A DNA stretch of 64,000 nucleotides from Onchocerca volvulus. Lineage: Eukaryota; Nematoda; Chromadorea; Rhabditida; Onchocercidae. This document shows positions 22,495-35,026 of this stretch, in pieces. The stretch covers positions 24,598,491 to 24,662,490 of the forward strand of contig HG738137.1 of assembly GCA_000499405.2 (NCBI GenBank), read 5' to 3'. How positions within the stretch are numbered: the stretch's first letter is position 1; every line of letters starts with the position of its first letter. The notes under the pieces were generated by a model, which saw only the letters and a list, made by a program, of their open reading frames with translations, did no database searches and was not told the DNA's origin. A program made the translations under genes and the position numbers.

Positions 22495-25400
22495 TATTAT
22501 TAATATCATTATTGTCATTATTATTGCTATTATTAACGAAAATCAAATTCTTTTTTGTAATAAAATGGAAAATTTTTATAAATGACAAAAATTTTAATTA
22601 TCTTAAAATCGTCTAAAACATTACGAACAAATATTTTATTTTCTAAAGAAATCATCAAATTTTGATTGCAAAAGCATTAATATTAATAATTTATATTTTG
22701 CACAAAAAAAAAAAGAAAAAAATTAAGAGAAATGAAAAAAGTGATTTCGTTTCACTTGATTAAAAAAAGTTTAAATATTTGAAGACGGAAAAAAATTTCA
22801 ACGTCTTCGCAATCTTATTTTTTCAACGAAATCTAACTTTTAAAGCTTTTCGATAATATTGAACTTTGAAATGATAGTTTATATTGAAAAATTAGAAATT
22901 TTTTCAATGAATACTAAAAATTGGATATTTTTCATTGCTTTTCGAATATTAATATTAAATCTATTAACATTTGCACTAAGTTTCTGCTAATGATGAGTTA
23001 AGTAATGAGTAATTAAAAATGGAATAATATGATAGTTAATATGATGATTTCTTCCAAACATCAAAAGCAATTCCAAATGATTCGTTTTTCCCCAAAAATT
23101 CAAATTTTAATCAATATGCGGGCCGATTTTTCACATAAAATTTAATGCTTCATAATTCAGTCCAGAAAAAACTTCAATTTTTTAAAAATATCATAAAATA
23201 AGTATTATCTTCTTTCTCATCAAATTATTGCTACTACGGTAAACTACCAATTACATTGTTTTTTTTTCTATTGATTATTATTTGCTTTTGAAATTTCTAT
23301 TTTAAGAGAAAAATTTTATGCAAAAATTAGAAAAAATATAGGTTAATAAAAAAAAGAAATTAATGAAATATATTTTAATAGAAATTTTCTTGAAGAAAAA
23401 AATAATAAATTACATCTTTTCAAATCATTCACTGAAAATATCGTCATTCAAATTGAAATCAGTAAATTTCTGGGGCATTAAATTTAAATAATAATAATAA
23501 ATAATGAAATATGACAAATTAGCAAAAATTTGTCGAATTATTTTCAATTTTATTTTTTGCTGTTTTTTGCCTTGAAAGAGCAATTTACAGGATAAAAATT
23601 TATGGAATAATTAAATTAATTAAGTTGAAAAAAATTTTTGTTCAACACAAAAATCTCTTTTTATGAATGAAAGAATTTATGAAATTGTTTGAATTAATTA
23701 AACCAAAAAAAAAAAACTTTTATCCATACCAACTTTTTTTTTTTTGGTAAAAGCAGTTATGGAATTGACTAAATGAATTAAATTTGAAAAATTTTATCCT
23801 TTTAGAATATCTTGTCTTTTTTCATTTATTTTTCAATTTTTCATTTTTTTGAAGAGAACATGGAATTGATTGAATTTTTAGAAAGAAAAAAAATTAATTG
23901 CAAACATTTTCAATTATATTCCTTATTTTTTTGCCTATTCTCCATTATTTCTTTTCATTCAAAATTTCTGTTAATCTATTTTATTACCGGAATTAATGAT
24001 TTATTGATTTTTTAATGGGTCAAATAGAAATACACGTTGATGATAATGCTGTGGAATTTATTCTCGAGAATGATTTACAATTAGACGAAAAGTGTGAACG
24101 ACGAGAGATAAATAAAACGATAAAATGGCATCAATCTATTCGTGAAATTATCGCCTAAGCTGATTTATTACTTTTTTTTTTTTTCATTTCTAACCTCAAA
24201 GATTCAATGATTAAGAGAAATTCTTGCAGCTACTTGAAGCGGTACTCTTTGAATTTTATCAATTAAAAGAAGCCTGTACGATAACAACTGACCTTTACCG
24301 TAATAATAGTAATATTGACCTTATCCTAATCAATCAATAAATCGAACATATTTTAATAGTTCCCTTTTTTTGCTGATAACTGAAATTTTCAGTATTTTCC
24401 AGAAAAATTTTGAAATTTTTGATATAAATTAGTAAAAAATTGAACTTAAAATCTGACAAAAGTTGAACTAAATAAAGATTATAATGCATAGATTTTTTTT
24501 TTAATGGATTATAATGCATTTTGGATTGCAAATATTAAAAGCATTTAAAACTAATCGATCAATATTGCCATGTTTCAACATGGCGTTCTTTTTAGAAAAT
24601 CTTTGATATGGAATAAATTTTTTTCGTTTTTCATTGAAATAATTTTATGGTAAAAATTTTTTGCACTGATAAGAAACAATTTAATATTATAACTTTGAAT
24701 TATTTTATTGAGTATAAAAATTCCCTTATTTAATTCCAAGTTCAAATTTTACCAGATTTTAAATTCAATTTCTGTTAACTTATACTTATATCAAATTTCG
24801 AATTTTTTAAAAAAATATTTGCAAAATATTTTTATTTGAATTTTTTATCTAAAAATGAAAGGTTATTGATATCATTTTAATAGGGTCGAAGGTCATTGCT
24901 CCGATTTTTATGTCTTCGAAATATAATTTGCATGTTTGTGAGAACATATGGTACAATACGACGAAATGACCAAGGTAATTGACATGAGCGGTCATTTTCT
25001 ATTTTTAGTCATCTATCTCAAGTACCACTTTGATCTTTGTCCAACTTAGATGGAGTTAATTAATTTCAAGTTCTATTAGCATAAAATGCGCCTATTATTA
25101 CTATGATCGAAGAAATGGTACTTCAACTTAATTGACAGCTATTGATTTCATTAGGTTACCAGAGAGCAATAATTCATTTTTCTTAAAAAATTTCAATTTT
25201 AAAAGTCTTGATTTGTGTAATTTCAAAAAGTTATATTTCATGCATAAAATTAGAATTTCAAATATTTCCAACAGAAAACTTTAATGCTCATTGCATTATC
25301 TTCAATTTCTTTGTATAATAAACTTTTTTTTCCAGCAAGAACTTTTCAAAAGTTAGGTTAAAATACGAAAACATTTAATACCTCAAATTGTAATCGTTGA

Positions 25401-27875
25401 AATCAAGCAGCTAAATTATAATTGATAAAATTAACTGGACCACTTTCATTTCTTAAATTAAAGTTTCAAATTTCACAGAATTTCTTGAGCATTTTCTTAA
25501 AAATTAAATCGTTTGTTATCAAATCGATTTCAGTTTTTTTGGATTAAAACTTGAAATTTCACCAAATTTCAAGTATCTTTTTTGAAAAATAATCATTAGT
25601 TATCTTAAAATAAATAATAGAAATGATGCAATCAGCCATCATATGCTGACACTAATTATTACTTTAATGGAATTATAATTTTAATAGAAAAAAAGTGAGG
25701 AATGAACTTTAACCTTTTATCTATTTAAAGCATGCAGTATATTTAGAAATATAGCAAAATTTAGAAAGCTAGCAAGCTATTTTCAATTATATTATATTTC
25801 ATGAAAGTAAATGAAAAATTGAATTTATAAATTTAATAACGAAAATTTCATGATAAACAAATTTTTGAATTGATGAAAAAATGAGGAAAAAAAGAATTAT
25901 TATTCAAACTTTTCAAAATTTCTTTTCGAAAAGGATGATTAAATTTAGTATTAGTTCCGAAAATTTGATATCGATTAAATTCCATTGTTAAATTAATTAA
26001 TGTGTAAACGAAACAAATTAATCATAAAAGATTTGATTTTGTCTATATAATCTGTTTTGATTTCTTAAATTTTGACAGAATAATCCATAAATATGATTTA
26101 TTAAATGATTAAGCATTTATATTTGTCATATTTATCAAAAATTTAACAAAATTAAATTTAAATCTTTTGAACTTTCAATTTTTGATCCAAATTCTGTAAT
26201 AATTTAAATGATCTATCAGTTCATCTAATAATGAACTTCCAATTCTAAAAAAAAAAAAAAAAAAACTGAAATTCGGAAAATAACTAACACCCGTAAAAAA
26301 TCATCACAAACTATTTTAAGCAATTTTTTCGGCTAATTTCAGTCTTTTATAAAGTAATTCGAAGTGATTTCAATCTCTTTGAATAAATCTCAGTAATTTC
26401 AATTCTTTCAAATAATTTATTGACTAATTTTAACTTTTTTTAAGAAAAGTAATTTCTTGAAAAAATTTTCAAAAAATCCCAATTAAGAAAACAATTAGTC
26501 CCTCTTGGAATACTAATACTTTTTTTACTTTTTTTTTTTTATCAACAACTACTATGTTAATGAATTAGTATTTGATATCAATATTGAGAATAGCGGCCCG
26601 TAAAGCTCATAAAATTCTATATTCTACACCATTAACAGAAATAATAAAGTTGGATAAAACTACCAAAAGGCTTACCGCTTTTTTTTTTCTTTTTAAACAT
26701 TTCTTTTCAAATTGTTTTCTTTTTTTTTTTCAATACAAAAATAAGCAATTTTTTGTTGACAAAGAGATACAATTAGAATTGTTTCTTTTGATATTGCAGC
26801 TAATTCATAAAGGAAAGCTTAATTTTCATTCGAACTTTTTGTTTACTTCTTAGAAATGCTTTTTTTCGAACTTTTTTTTTTATTTTTTATTTATTTTGCA
26901 AACAATTTATAGCAATTTCTTTTTTATTTAATCGTTTAATCATTAATAAATTATTACTTTTCACTTATATAATTGATCGTTCACTCTTATTTAATGAAGA
27001 AAATTGTAAACAATTGTAAGCAATTAGAGAAGAAGTAAAATACTAAAATCATTTTCAATATATGTTTTTTTTTTCTGATCAATTCAAATTGTCATTTTTT
27101 CTTTTAATTTTTAAAACTTTTCGATTAATTAAATTTTTGAAATTTTCAAAAAGGAAAAAAAACGATTCTTCTTATGCAGATAATCCTTATCATATCAAAA
27201 TATCATCATTATCATCAACTTACTTTTTTCAAAATACTAATTTTGTTGATATTAGAGATTTGAATGAAATTATTAACATATTCTAACTGTATAAAATGTC
27301 AACAAATTAAGAGGAAATTTTGTTAGTATTTGTGAAATGCAAATGAAGGATAAACTACAGCTCATTAACGACTAGTTTAATTGTTTTCAACAAATTTATT
27401 CATGCATAGATAACAGGATTGATATTTCTGGCTTTCATTCCCTTCCTTGAAAATGTCGCCAAATATCAAAACAAATAGTAAAATTGTTGCATGAAATGAA
27501 TTAAATGATTTGAATTACAAAATTGATTAGTTATATTACTAGTAGATTAATTGTATTATTATCATTGATAAATTGATTATTAATAAAGCAAGTTTTATCA
27601 TCCTTTTATATGTTCATTCTTCGAATTTAGGTTACGTTAAGGATTGTATTTTTTAAAAATTTTGATAAAAATTCCGAATCATTTCATCTGATCATCTTTC
27701 AATCCTCTTAATTTATCAATTAAAAGCTGTAAATTTAAACTTTTCGTTTCAAAAACTTTTTTATCATCAACTAATTTTATATTAATTTACATAAAATAAA
27801 CTTACTTAAACTAAATGTAAGCGTTTCTTGTAGTACAATCAGAATGATAAACAATGTACTAAGCAAATTCGCCAT
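8554..27875 (-). CDS. Discoidin domain receptor (DDR family) with degenerate kinase domain, 17 exons, 839 residues
   Basis: Exons in transcript order: 27806-27875, 20781-20886, 17909-18140, 16635-16782, 15829-16026, 15300-15394, 14508-14614, 14137-14246, 13758-13892, 13255-13412, 12912-13027, 12023-12157, 11746-11878, 11254-11489, 10439-10667, 9524-9673, 8554-8715. All have GT/AG borders and matching phases and total 2520 nt. Residues 1-22 are a signal peptide. About 24-182 form the discoidin domain (LSASSS, GAWCP, ETQGR, CMRVELYGC) and about 186-362 the discoidin-like domain. TNEIFES marks the juxtamembrane region, and AIIMSLFFLFSALVILFYLL near 402-421 is the transmembrane helix. The kinase fold spans about 563-835 (LRFCEHLGNSRFGE, GDIWSFGVTLWEVL, DPDQRPTF). 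DDRs are collagen-binding receptor tyrosine kinases. Here HRD reads HGN (685-687), DFG reads NFN (705-707), and the activation-loop YY is HF, so catalysis is unlikely. The Lys of VNK (595) remains. Intron 1 is 6.9 kb. Confidence 0.93.
10710..11250 (-). repeat. Degenerate tandem repeats in a DDR kinase-domain intron
   Basis: The intron between exons 14 and 15 holds two related segments of about 150-200 bp (near 10710-10850 and 10915-11060, both with TAATCTAATTTA.AAG.TAGTA and TATTGATTT.AA.CATAT). They are followed by short units with GGCTTATCATTG..CTAA (11100-11250). No coding sequence is present. Confidence 0.7.
10907..10926. repeat. Perfect 20-bp palindrome
   Basis: AAGCTTATCATGATAAGCTT equals its own reverse complement. 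It lies in a DDR intron inside the degenerate repeat block. It may only reflect the TTATCA/TGATAA-rich repeat and no function is claimed. Confidence 0.85.
16255..16490 (-). repeat. Minisatellite of about 30-37 bp in a DDR intron
   Basis: At least six units of the form (A/G)GTAAATCGAAGATACTGTTTC.. with substitutions and length changes fill most of the intron between exons 4 and 5 (16027-16634). It lies about 150-230 bases from either splice site. Confidence 0.8.
18264..18333. repeat. Perfect inverted repeat, 32-bp arms, 6-nt loop
   Basis: The arm 18264-18295 (GTTATAGG...GTGACCTT) is exactly complementary to 18302-18333 (AAGGTCAC...CCTATAAC) with the loop TTGAAC between. It lies 124 bases upstream of the second discoidin exon in the DDR pre-mRNA, where it would fold into a stable hairpin. 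It is richer in GC than its surroundings. Confidence 0.97.
20050..20760 (-). repeat. Tandem repeat of about 205-215 bp, three degenerate units
   Basis: The wording TTTGTCATTTTATAGAGCATATTTGAAAATAATT near 20248 recurs near 20455 as TTTATCATTTTGTAAAGCTTATTTGAAAATAATT, and a weaker unit precedes it. Downstream features (CAA.TTGATTC, AAATGTAAAATATTC.GATAATTTATC) keep the same spacing. It lies just inside intron 2 from the first discoidin exon. Confidence 0.65.
22260..22540. repeat. Imperfect TTA/ATT microsatellite
   Basis: This stretch is almost wholly made of ATT, ATC and ACT triplets. Apparent frames on both strands (poly-Leu on plus, poly-Asn/Ser on minus) are products of the repeat. Confidence 0.9.
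24015..24158 (+). CDS. Possible 47-residue small ORF, antisense in DDR intron 1
   Basis: An ATG-to-TAA frame begins MGQIEIHVDDNAVEFILEND and ends WHQSIREIIA. It is acidic then basic, with a mixed composition unlike the low-complexity frames around it. No domain, signal peptide or transmembrane segment is evident, and no neighbouring exon was found. It may be chance, a relic, or an exon of an unrecognised gene nested on the opposite strand. Confidence 0.2.
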   Translation: MGQIEIHVDDNAVEFILENDLQLDEKCERREINKTIKWHQSIREIIA

Positions 27876-27909
27876 GCACCGCTATTGACATTGGAATATT
27901 AGTTAAGCC

Positions 27910-27915
27910 CTGCAA
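27910..27915 (-). promoter_or_regulatory. Candidate 3' splice site ahead of the DDR start codon
   Basis: On the minus strand TTGCAG/GGCTTAAC ends 34 nt upstream of the start codon at 27875. It could be a spliced-leader acceptor or an ordinary 5' UTR acceptor. An out-of-frame ATG lies between it and the proposed start, which is a point against it. Confidence 0.25.
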
Positions 27916-28409
27916 TTCAAAAAGTAAAAATTTCAAAATGCGAATGAATACGGATAAATCAGACGTAATTTAACAAACAACGAAAGCAAGAAATTTTGTT
28001 GACGGCCAAATGCATGTATAGTGGTCAAATGCACGTACGCAATGTTGAAACATACAAATTATCGATTTTCTCGAAAAATTTGTCGTTATTATCAAACTTT
28101 TAGTATATTAGTAAAAATGTATGGATTCTAGTTTGTAAACTATAAATAAATACATCAAATTATCCATTTCTATGTAATAGAAACATTAATTAAAACTAAT
28201 TATTCTTAAAAATATTTGAAATATGATATCATATGACATTGAAGAAGAGATGGCAGTTGACAAGGAGACAAGAAATACCTTCAATTATCCTAGACGAATG
28301 AGCAGTAGATCTTCCTGTAATTATGGTAATATAAGGATGTGAGGGGTAGGAAGAGGTGGAAGCAGTTACAGTACTATCAACAGTTATCATTGGAATTTAT
28401 CAGTTGAAT

Positions 28410-28625
28410 AAAAGATTACTGGAGATATCAAAACATTTTGATAAAATTGTTAATGATAATAATGATAAGAGGAAAAAGAAGAAGGTCTCACTAAAATTTA
28501 TTAATCGTAATGAACTGAATGACTAATTGCCGGAAATATTAAAACATTCTGATATAATTGTTAATGATAATAATGATAACAAGAAAAGAAAACTTACAAT
28601 TATTATCAAAATTTATCAAGAACTG
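28410..28625. repeat. Tandem duplication of about 115 bp
   Basis: GGAGATATCAAAACATTTTG near 28421 and GGAAATATTAAAACATTCTG near 28533 start matching blocks that share ATTGTTAATGATAATAATGA and a following purine-rich stretch. Confidence 0.8.
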
Positions 28626-28689
28626 AATCGCATTATATCGAATAAAAAATTATGAAGAATAGTAAAGTTTTGGAACATACTAATGACGA

Positions 28690-28815
28690 AAATGATGACA
28701 ATAATAGTAATAAGATCAGAAATAATCGACAATAATAATAAACAACAATAATAATAGTAATAAAAATAACAGTAATAGTAATAATAATAATAAACAATAA
28801 TAATAATTATTATAA
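28690..28815. repeat. AAT/ATA microsatellite
   Basis: A run of AAT, AGT and ACA triplets with interruptions. The poly-Ile/Tyr minus-strand frame over it is a product of the repeat. Confidence 0.9.
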
Positions 28816-31079
28816 TAGAATACATCTAATAAAATCTAATAAAGATAAAATTTTAATTAATTAAATGAAATTACTAACTATCATTATATAATACAAAATA
28901 CAAAATATATTCTTCGTCTTTCACTTTTTCTTCTCTCTCTCTTTAAAAACTAAAAAAAAATGGAAAAAATAAAATTTTCACCTTTTTTTAATCTTCTAAA
29001 TTGATCATAGCTAAAAAAGAAAAAGCAATAAGAATAAAATCCCACTGGGAATTATTTATAATTCAACTTGTGAAATAAATTTTGCTTCATTTTTATTTCC
29101 AAAAAAAAAAAAAAATTTTTTTCCTTCCATCTTAATTATTGGTTTATACTTCAGGAAAAGAAAAAAAAAAACGGGAATAATTTATTAAAATACTGCAAAG
29201 AAGACGAATGAATGAATGAGAAAAAAAAGAATAAAAAAAGTTTAGAAATGAAATTGAAATTGAAATGGATAAATTGGAATTGGATGAATTAAAGCAGAAA
29301 AAAAGCGATGAAAATTATCCAAATGCCTATTTCAATATCTTTTCATTTCATTTTCCTACTACTATCCTTCAAAACTAATAATATTCGATTTAAAAAAAAA
29401 AAAAAGCCATCCTTCTTTCTATTTTTTCCCTTCCTTTTTTCATCATTAAATAGACGTTTTTTTTTTTCCTTTAAAAAAATTTGAAGTAATCAAAAAAGAA
29501 AAAAAAAAGATTTTCTGTTTGAATAATAATCTAAATTAGCTACTACTACTACTGTATTATTTCGTCCTCTTTTTTATTTTATTTTTTAAATCAATAAAAA
29601 AAAGAATTTATTTGGGGGAAAAATTCCATGTAAACATATTTAATTCTGAAAAAAAAAAACTTTTTTTTGATTTAATTTTTTTTTTTTGAAATTTCAATAA
29701 TTCATTATTAATTATGACTAGAAGTAATTCCGTTTATAGGGAATTGAAAATATTAAAATGAATACAACGATATTGAGGAATTGCAAATGAATAATATTTA
29801 AATGAAACTTTATCATGCTCATTTGCATTTGAATAATTCAGCAAATATTTTTCATTTTCTATAATATTTGTACGAATATTGCTTCCACTAAAATACTTCA
29901 AGCGCATTTAGGCATAAAATGATTTATTAAATTCAGGTAAAATTAATTTTCTCAGAAAATTTAATGTATTTTGAAAATTTATACTTTTGATAATGATTAA
30001 TGCTTATGATAATGACAATGATTGATAGTTTCAATTCATATAATAATTAATTATCAAAAATTTCATCGTAATTACAAGAGAGAAAGGAAAAGGATTAGAA
30101 TTTTAAATATGCTAATTTACAAAGCGGAAGAAATCCGGAATGAAATGTACATTTTAAAAGCAATTCCGGAAGTCAATTTTCTGACCAAAATACCGGAAAC
30201 AATGAGACAAATTATTTATTTCAACATATTCCAGACATTATTTGTAATGACATTCTTCCTCCGAAAAAAAAAAAGAAAGAAAAAATCAATTTCCGACATT
30301 TATACCATTAAATATACGTCCCATAATGTGAAGTTCTTCACTTATCACTAGGATTAAATTGATATCTAAATGATATCATATCAATTGTCAGTTTAAATTT
30401 ATGGAAGAAATGATACTTTTCTACTATCGAATAATTATACTGATGAAAATGGAATTCTTTTTTTTGGACACAATTCAAAATTTAATAATTAAATCCGATA
30501 TATAATATAATATATTGATATTTATTATAATAAATGGATATATTATAATTAATATACTTTTCAAAATTCCTCATATTTATTACTGGAAAAATTTTTTTTA
30601 ATTTAAAAATTTGAAATGTCTCATATTTATCATAAATTAAACTGATATATATATATATGTATAATGATAACGTTATAATTGATATATTCAACAAACTTTT
30701 GTCATATTGATTAAATAAAGTCCTATTTTTGAGCAAATTTTAAAAATTTCCTCATAATTATTGAAAAATTAAAATTTTTGTGATTATATAAACCTTAATA
30801 ATGCTATGATAATTAATAAATTTCCAGTTTTTTCGATCATAATTTTGTATATTTTGGAAGATTTGATAAAAGATAATAATATCACGAGAGATATATTGTC
30901 TTACCTATTCTTCTTGTTGTATACTTGATAACCATTTCAAATATTCGATTTCAGGTTGCTAATAATATCACAACATTTTTCTTTGGATGATAAGATTGAA
31001 AAAATAAATAAACCAACAAATAGGAAAGAAGATAAATGATAATTTAGCCAAATCAATCATTCATCCAATTACAATTTTC

Positions 31080-31560
31080 ATTCAAAATATATTCAAAATG
31101 ACAGCAAAAATTCCGATCGATAATGTCTATATTTCAACATTATCAAATGATTAGTTAGAAATTTTGAGCGAATCAATCGTTGAATAACATTTTAACAGTT
31201 GTTAGCATCTCAGCAAAGTTTAATATTCATTTAAATATATTTTAAAATTAAAATGAAATTTAATCAGCAATGTTTGTATTTCAGCATTGTCAAATAATTA
31301 ATTAGTTGAATAATTTGAAGAAATTGATATTGAGCATATTTTAGTAATATTTGTTATCAAATAATAAATTAGACTGATATTGAACCAAATTTTAATATTT
31401 TGTTAGCATTGTAAAAAAAAAAACCGATATTCATTTAAACATATTTAAAATTAAAATAAAATTCGATCGATAATTCCTATACTTTAGTATTGTTAAATAG
31501 TTAATTAGTTAGAAAGAATCGATTTTGAGTCATATTTGAGTAGCTGTTAGCACTCAACAA
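31080..31560. repeat. Three degenerate tandem units of about 150-200 bp
   Basis: CATT(C/T)AAA.ATATT.AAAAT followed by GATCGATAATGTCTATATTT-like words, then a TCAAAT.ATTA.TTAGTTA word and GTTAGCA, recurs beginning near 31080, 31225 and 31425. Confidence 0.7.
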
Positions 31561-33999
31561 GGCTCAATATTTTATGACATATATGCCCTGATAAGTTGGA
31601 TTATAAAAAGGCGAAAGCAAAAGTAATCAATCTTTTCAAATATAATTTCTATTCTAATTCTAATTTCAATTAATAATAAAGGTGAATACGGGGCGTTTTT
31701 TTTCTGAAAATTTAAAATCTGCATTTATCTCTCTCTCTCTCTCCCTCTCTCTCTCTCATAATGAAGATATTTCAACGAAATTTGAAAAAACTAAAAATAA
31801 GCTCGAAATTAATTAATTAATTGCTAAGATCAAATTTAACAATTGCATGAAAATTCGCATTCCTCATAATGGAAATGTTTGCATGAAATTCGAAATGAAT
31901 TAATTAACTGATAAGATCAAATTTAACAGTTACATGAAAATTAGCTTTCAAAATTTTTTGCCATTTATCTTAAAATTTTCATAATTTATCTAAAATTCGA
32001 ATTTTATCCGAATATTTTGATTTGAAATGAAACAATTTTTTCCAATTCCAATTAAACCAGAAAATTTTTATCACATTATGTATAAAATAATATTATCAAA
32101 TAAAACATATTATTAATACATAAATTAAAATTTTAAATCCAAATATTAAATTTGATTTGCTATTATTTTTAATTCATCTTCGATATTTTTTCCATATTTT
32201 ACAATTTTAGAAAAACAAAAATCAATAGGATGGTAAAAAAATAATTAGAAAATGAAAACTGCGTGGTACCATAATATTAGTACAAGTACGATTAAGGTTA
32301 CCATACTATATATCATTACTAAATAAAGGAAATGAATGAATTTGTACGAGATACGTGCCACGTCTAAAATTTCGTGACTAAGACTAAATTCATTCATAAA
32401 TAATTAACATTTATAGAATCGAAGGATAAAGTTGACAATTGTATGTTCCATGAGAAAATGTCACCACTAGGGACGCACCAAGGATCGATGACGACATAGA
32501 GGGATAAATAAGAAGTGGAATAATGATAATGATAATGATGATGAGAATGATGATTTCCTATCTTGATATTTCACAATAAATTTTAATTTTCAAGTGGTAC
32601 TTAAATAATGATACCTTTCTAATTTTGATATTTAACAATAAAATTTAATTTTCAATTGATACTCATTTAGGAAGAAAGGAAGAGGATAATAACAATAAAA
32701 ATGAAATTATCTTTTAAATTAGAATATCATAAATTTGATAAAAGCTGATTCTTGTCATATCATAAAATTTTAAATTGATATTAATTAAATAGAAAAAAAT
32801 TAATATTTTACTATTTTAAAAAAATTAAATGAGGGATAATGATGATAATAATGATGATAAAGACTTTTATTCCTATATTTCATAATAAATTTTAATTTTC
32901 AGTTTGGTATTTATTTCCAAAAACCGGAAAGTCTAATAATAACGAAAATAAAATTATTTTTTTCATGGCAAAATATCAAAATCTAAAAAAGGTTAATTTT
33001 TTGCAATAAGTTTAAAATTTGAGTTAATATATTAATTAATTCTAAAAAGTTTAACGTTTTGCAAGTTATTATGGAAAATGTTAATAATATTTGATTACAG
33101 AATTTCATAACATGAAATTGATGTATTTGAACTAAGTTCAAATTTAAATATAACTGATGGAGAGAAAATGAGATGAAAGTGTTTAAATTATATTTTATCT
33201 TAAATCAGAATTTTCAAACATAGAAATGAATAATCATAATAATTCTGATGATACTTAATTCGAATGGCAAAATTTGAGTGTCAATTTCGAATTACTTCAA
33301 GTATTTTAAAAATCTAAGCGTCAAAATTTCAGAAATTTCCGAATTTTAAAATTTTTAAACAATTATCAATAATATAATCAATATTATCATATGTAATCAT
33401 CATCACCATTAGAAAATCTTAAAGATGATAATGTTGAATAAACGATAATAGGAATGATTTTGTACAAATTTCAATTTTAAAAATAAATTCAAACAATATA
33501 TTCAAATAAAAGTCGTGAATTTATAGGATAAATGATTGCAAATTGAGATTTTTACGAGTATTTTAGTATATTTCAAATTGCTATTCTCGATGAAAGCTTT
33601 TAGGTAGAGCATTTTTGGGCGCTATAAAATTACTCATTGAATTAAAAAGGAAATGGAAAAACGATTGAACGAAGAGATTGAATTGGAAAAATGGATTCAA
33701 AAGGAAATAAGGCAGAAAAGCGATAACAATATGAATGATTTTAAGTTTAAAATGATAAAAATTGGAATTGGAAAGGGCTAAGAGGAAGAAGAAAGACAAA
33801 AGATCAATTAAGATTGGTGATATGATAAGATGAATTAGATGCTGGGATACTGAATGCATTAATTTAAAAAAAAAAGGAAAATAACGAAATGACAAAAGAG
33901 ATGAAATAATTGTTCATAAATTTTATCATGAATTTATTTGAAGTTTATCAATTAATCAATATTGATATTAATTTGAAATTCAAGTTCAAAGTTCACGAG
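31561..33999. other. Intergenic, no supported gene
   Basis: Contains a CT microsatellite (31731-31757), a slightly GC-richer patch (32260-32500) with no reading frame, and GAT/AAT-rich stretches. The 104-codon minus-strand frame at 33581-33895 is Phe/Leu-rich low complexity and not accepted. Confidence 0.6.
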
Positions 34000-34350
34000 A
34001 TATTGTGAATAATCATTATTTCTTGATTATAATTTAAGATTTGAGCTAGGAAATTATGACATATTGTAAATAAATATTATTATTTCATAACAATTATTTG
34101 TTTATCATTAGTTAATTAAATTAACGAGTATTATTGTTTTGTTAATTTAAAATATTAATAAGACAATTATGAAGTATTCTGAGTAATCATTATTTCGATC
34201 AGTTATATGAAACATTGTGAATAATCATCATTATTATCAGATATATAAAATATTATAAATAATCATTATTGTTATCAGGTATATAAGATATCATGATCAT
34301 TGTTATTATTAGATTCATGAAATATTATGCATAATCATTATTATCATCAG
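34000..34350. repeat. Tandem repeat of about 50 bp
   Basis: About five units of ATTGTGAATAATCATTATT-like sequence followed by ATCAG.TATATGAAAT recur with substitutions. Confidence 0.7.
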
Positions 34351-34983
34351 TTAAAAATATATTTCATTCTGATTTCGATTTCATTTTATGTTCAAAGTTG
34401 TAAAAATGAAATGAATGGATAAATAATTATGCTTGGATGATAAAAAAAGTGATATATTTTGTTCAAAAAATTATTTTTTTCTTGAAATTAATGATTTCAA
34501 TCAATCGATCATGTAATTATATTGGAGAACTTGTTGCGTGAAAAAATAAAATAAACGTGATAATGCTTAATATTTATTTCAAAATTATTTTTTTAAAAAA
34601 AAGTGAAATATTTTTTGTTCAAATAATTTAATGAAAAATATAGCAATGTTGTTAAAATTTATCCAACACAAACAATTAGTGCAAAGAAAAAGTACTTTTT
34701 TTTTGATAAAAAAAAAGGATGATATTGTTAATGATGACGATGCTAACGCAAAAAGTGATAAAAAGAAGGTGATAATGTCAATTTAGAAGTTTTTATCAAT
34801 TTAAATTCATAATTTTAATTGCATTTTCTAAAATTTGTGATCTGTCAAAGAAATGATTGATTGATGAATTTAATGATAAAGCTGATAAACATTTCAAAGC
34901 TATCACACAAATCTAACACTAACCATCAAATAAATAAACATTTAAATCTAAATTTTCAATGATTAATTTGATACTAATTATCA

Positions 34984-35026
34984 AAATTTTCAATGATAAT
35001 TATTATCAAATTATCATTGAAAATTT
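34984..35026. repeat. Perfect inverted repeat, 18-bp arms, 7-nt loop
   Basis: AAATTTTCAATGATAATT (34984-35001) is exactly complementary to AATTATCATTGAAAATTT (35009-35026), with ATTATCA between. The low GC content makes it a weak hairpin in spite of the perfect arms. Confidence 0.95.

Larger units (their letters stand above)
20887..27805 (-). other. DDR intron 1 (6.9 kb)
   Basis: This long first intron separates the signal-peptide exon from the discoidin domain. It holds an ATT/TTA-type microsatellite tract (22260-22540), many homopolymer A and T runs, and a small plus-strand ORF (24015-24158). A GC-richer non-coding patch lies near 24880-25140. Large first introns often hold enhancers; nothing specific can be named. 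Confidence 0.6.
27876..31079. other. Intergenic, no supported gene
   Basis: AT-rich sequence upstream of DDR, probably including its promoter. It contains a tandem duplication (28410-28625), an AAT microsatellite (28690-28815) and many A/T homopolymers. The 109-codon plus-strand frame at 30022-30351 is lysine/isoleucine-rich and not convincing. Confidence 0.6.

Noticed and set aside
22364..22616. Poly-Asn (minus) and poly-Leu (plus) frames
   Set aside because: Products of an ATT-type microsatellite.
30022..30351. 109-codon plus-strand frame
   Set aside because: Lys/Ile/Phe-rich composition typical of chance frames in AT-rich DNA; no motif, splice context or homologue could be recognised.
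33581..33895. 104-codon minus-strand frame rich in Phe and Leu
   Set aside because: Low complexity and no ordered hydrophobic pattern or motif; it is the reverse of purine-rich sequence.
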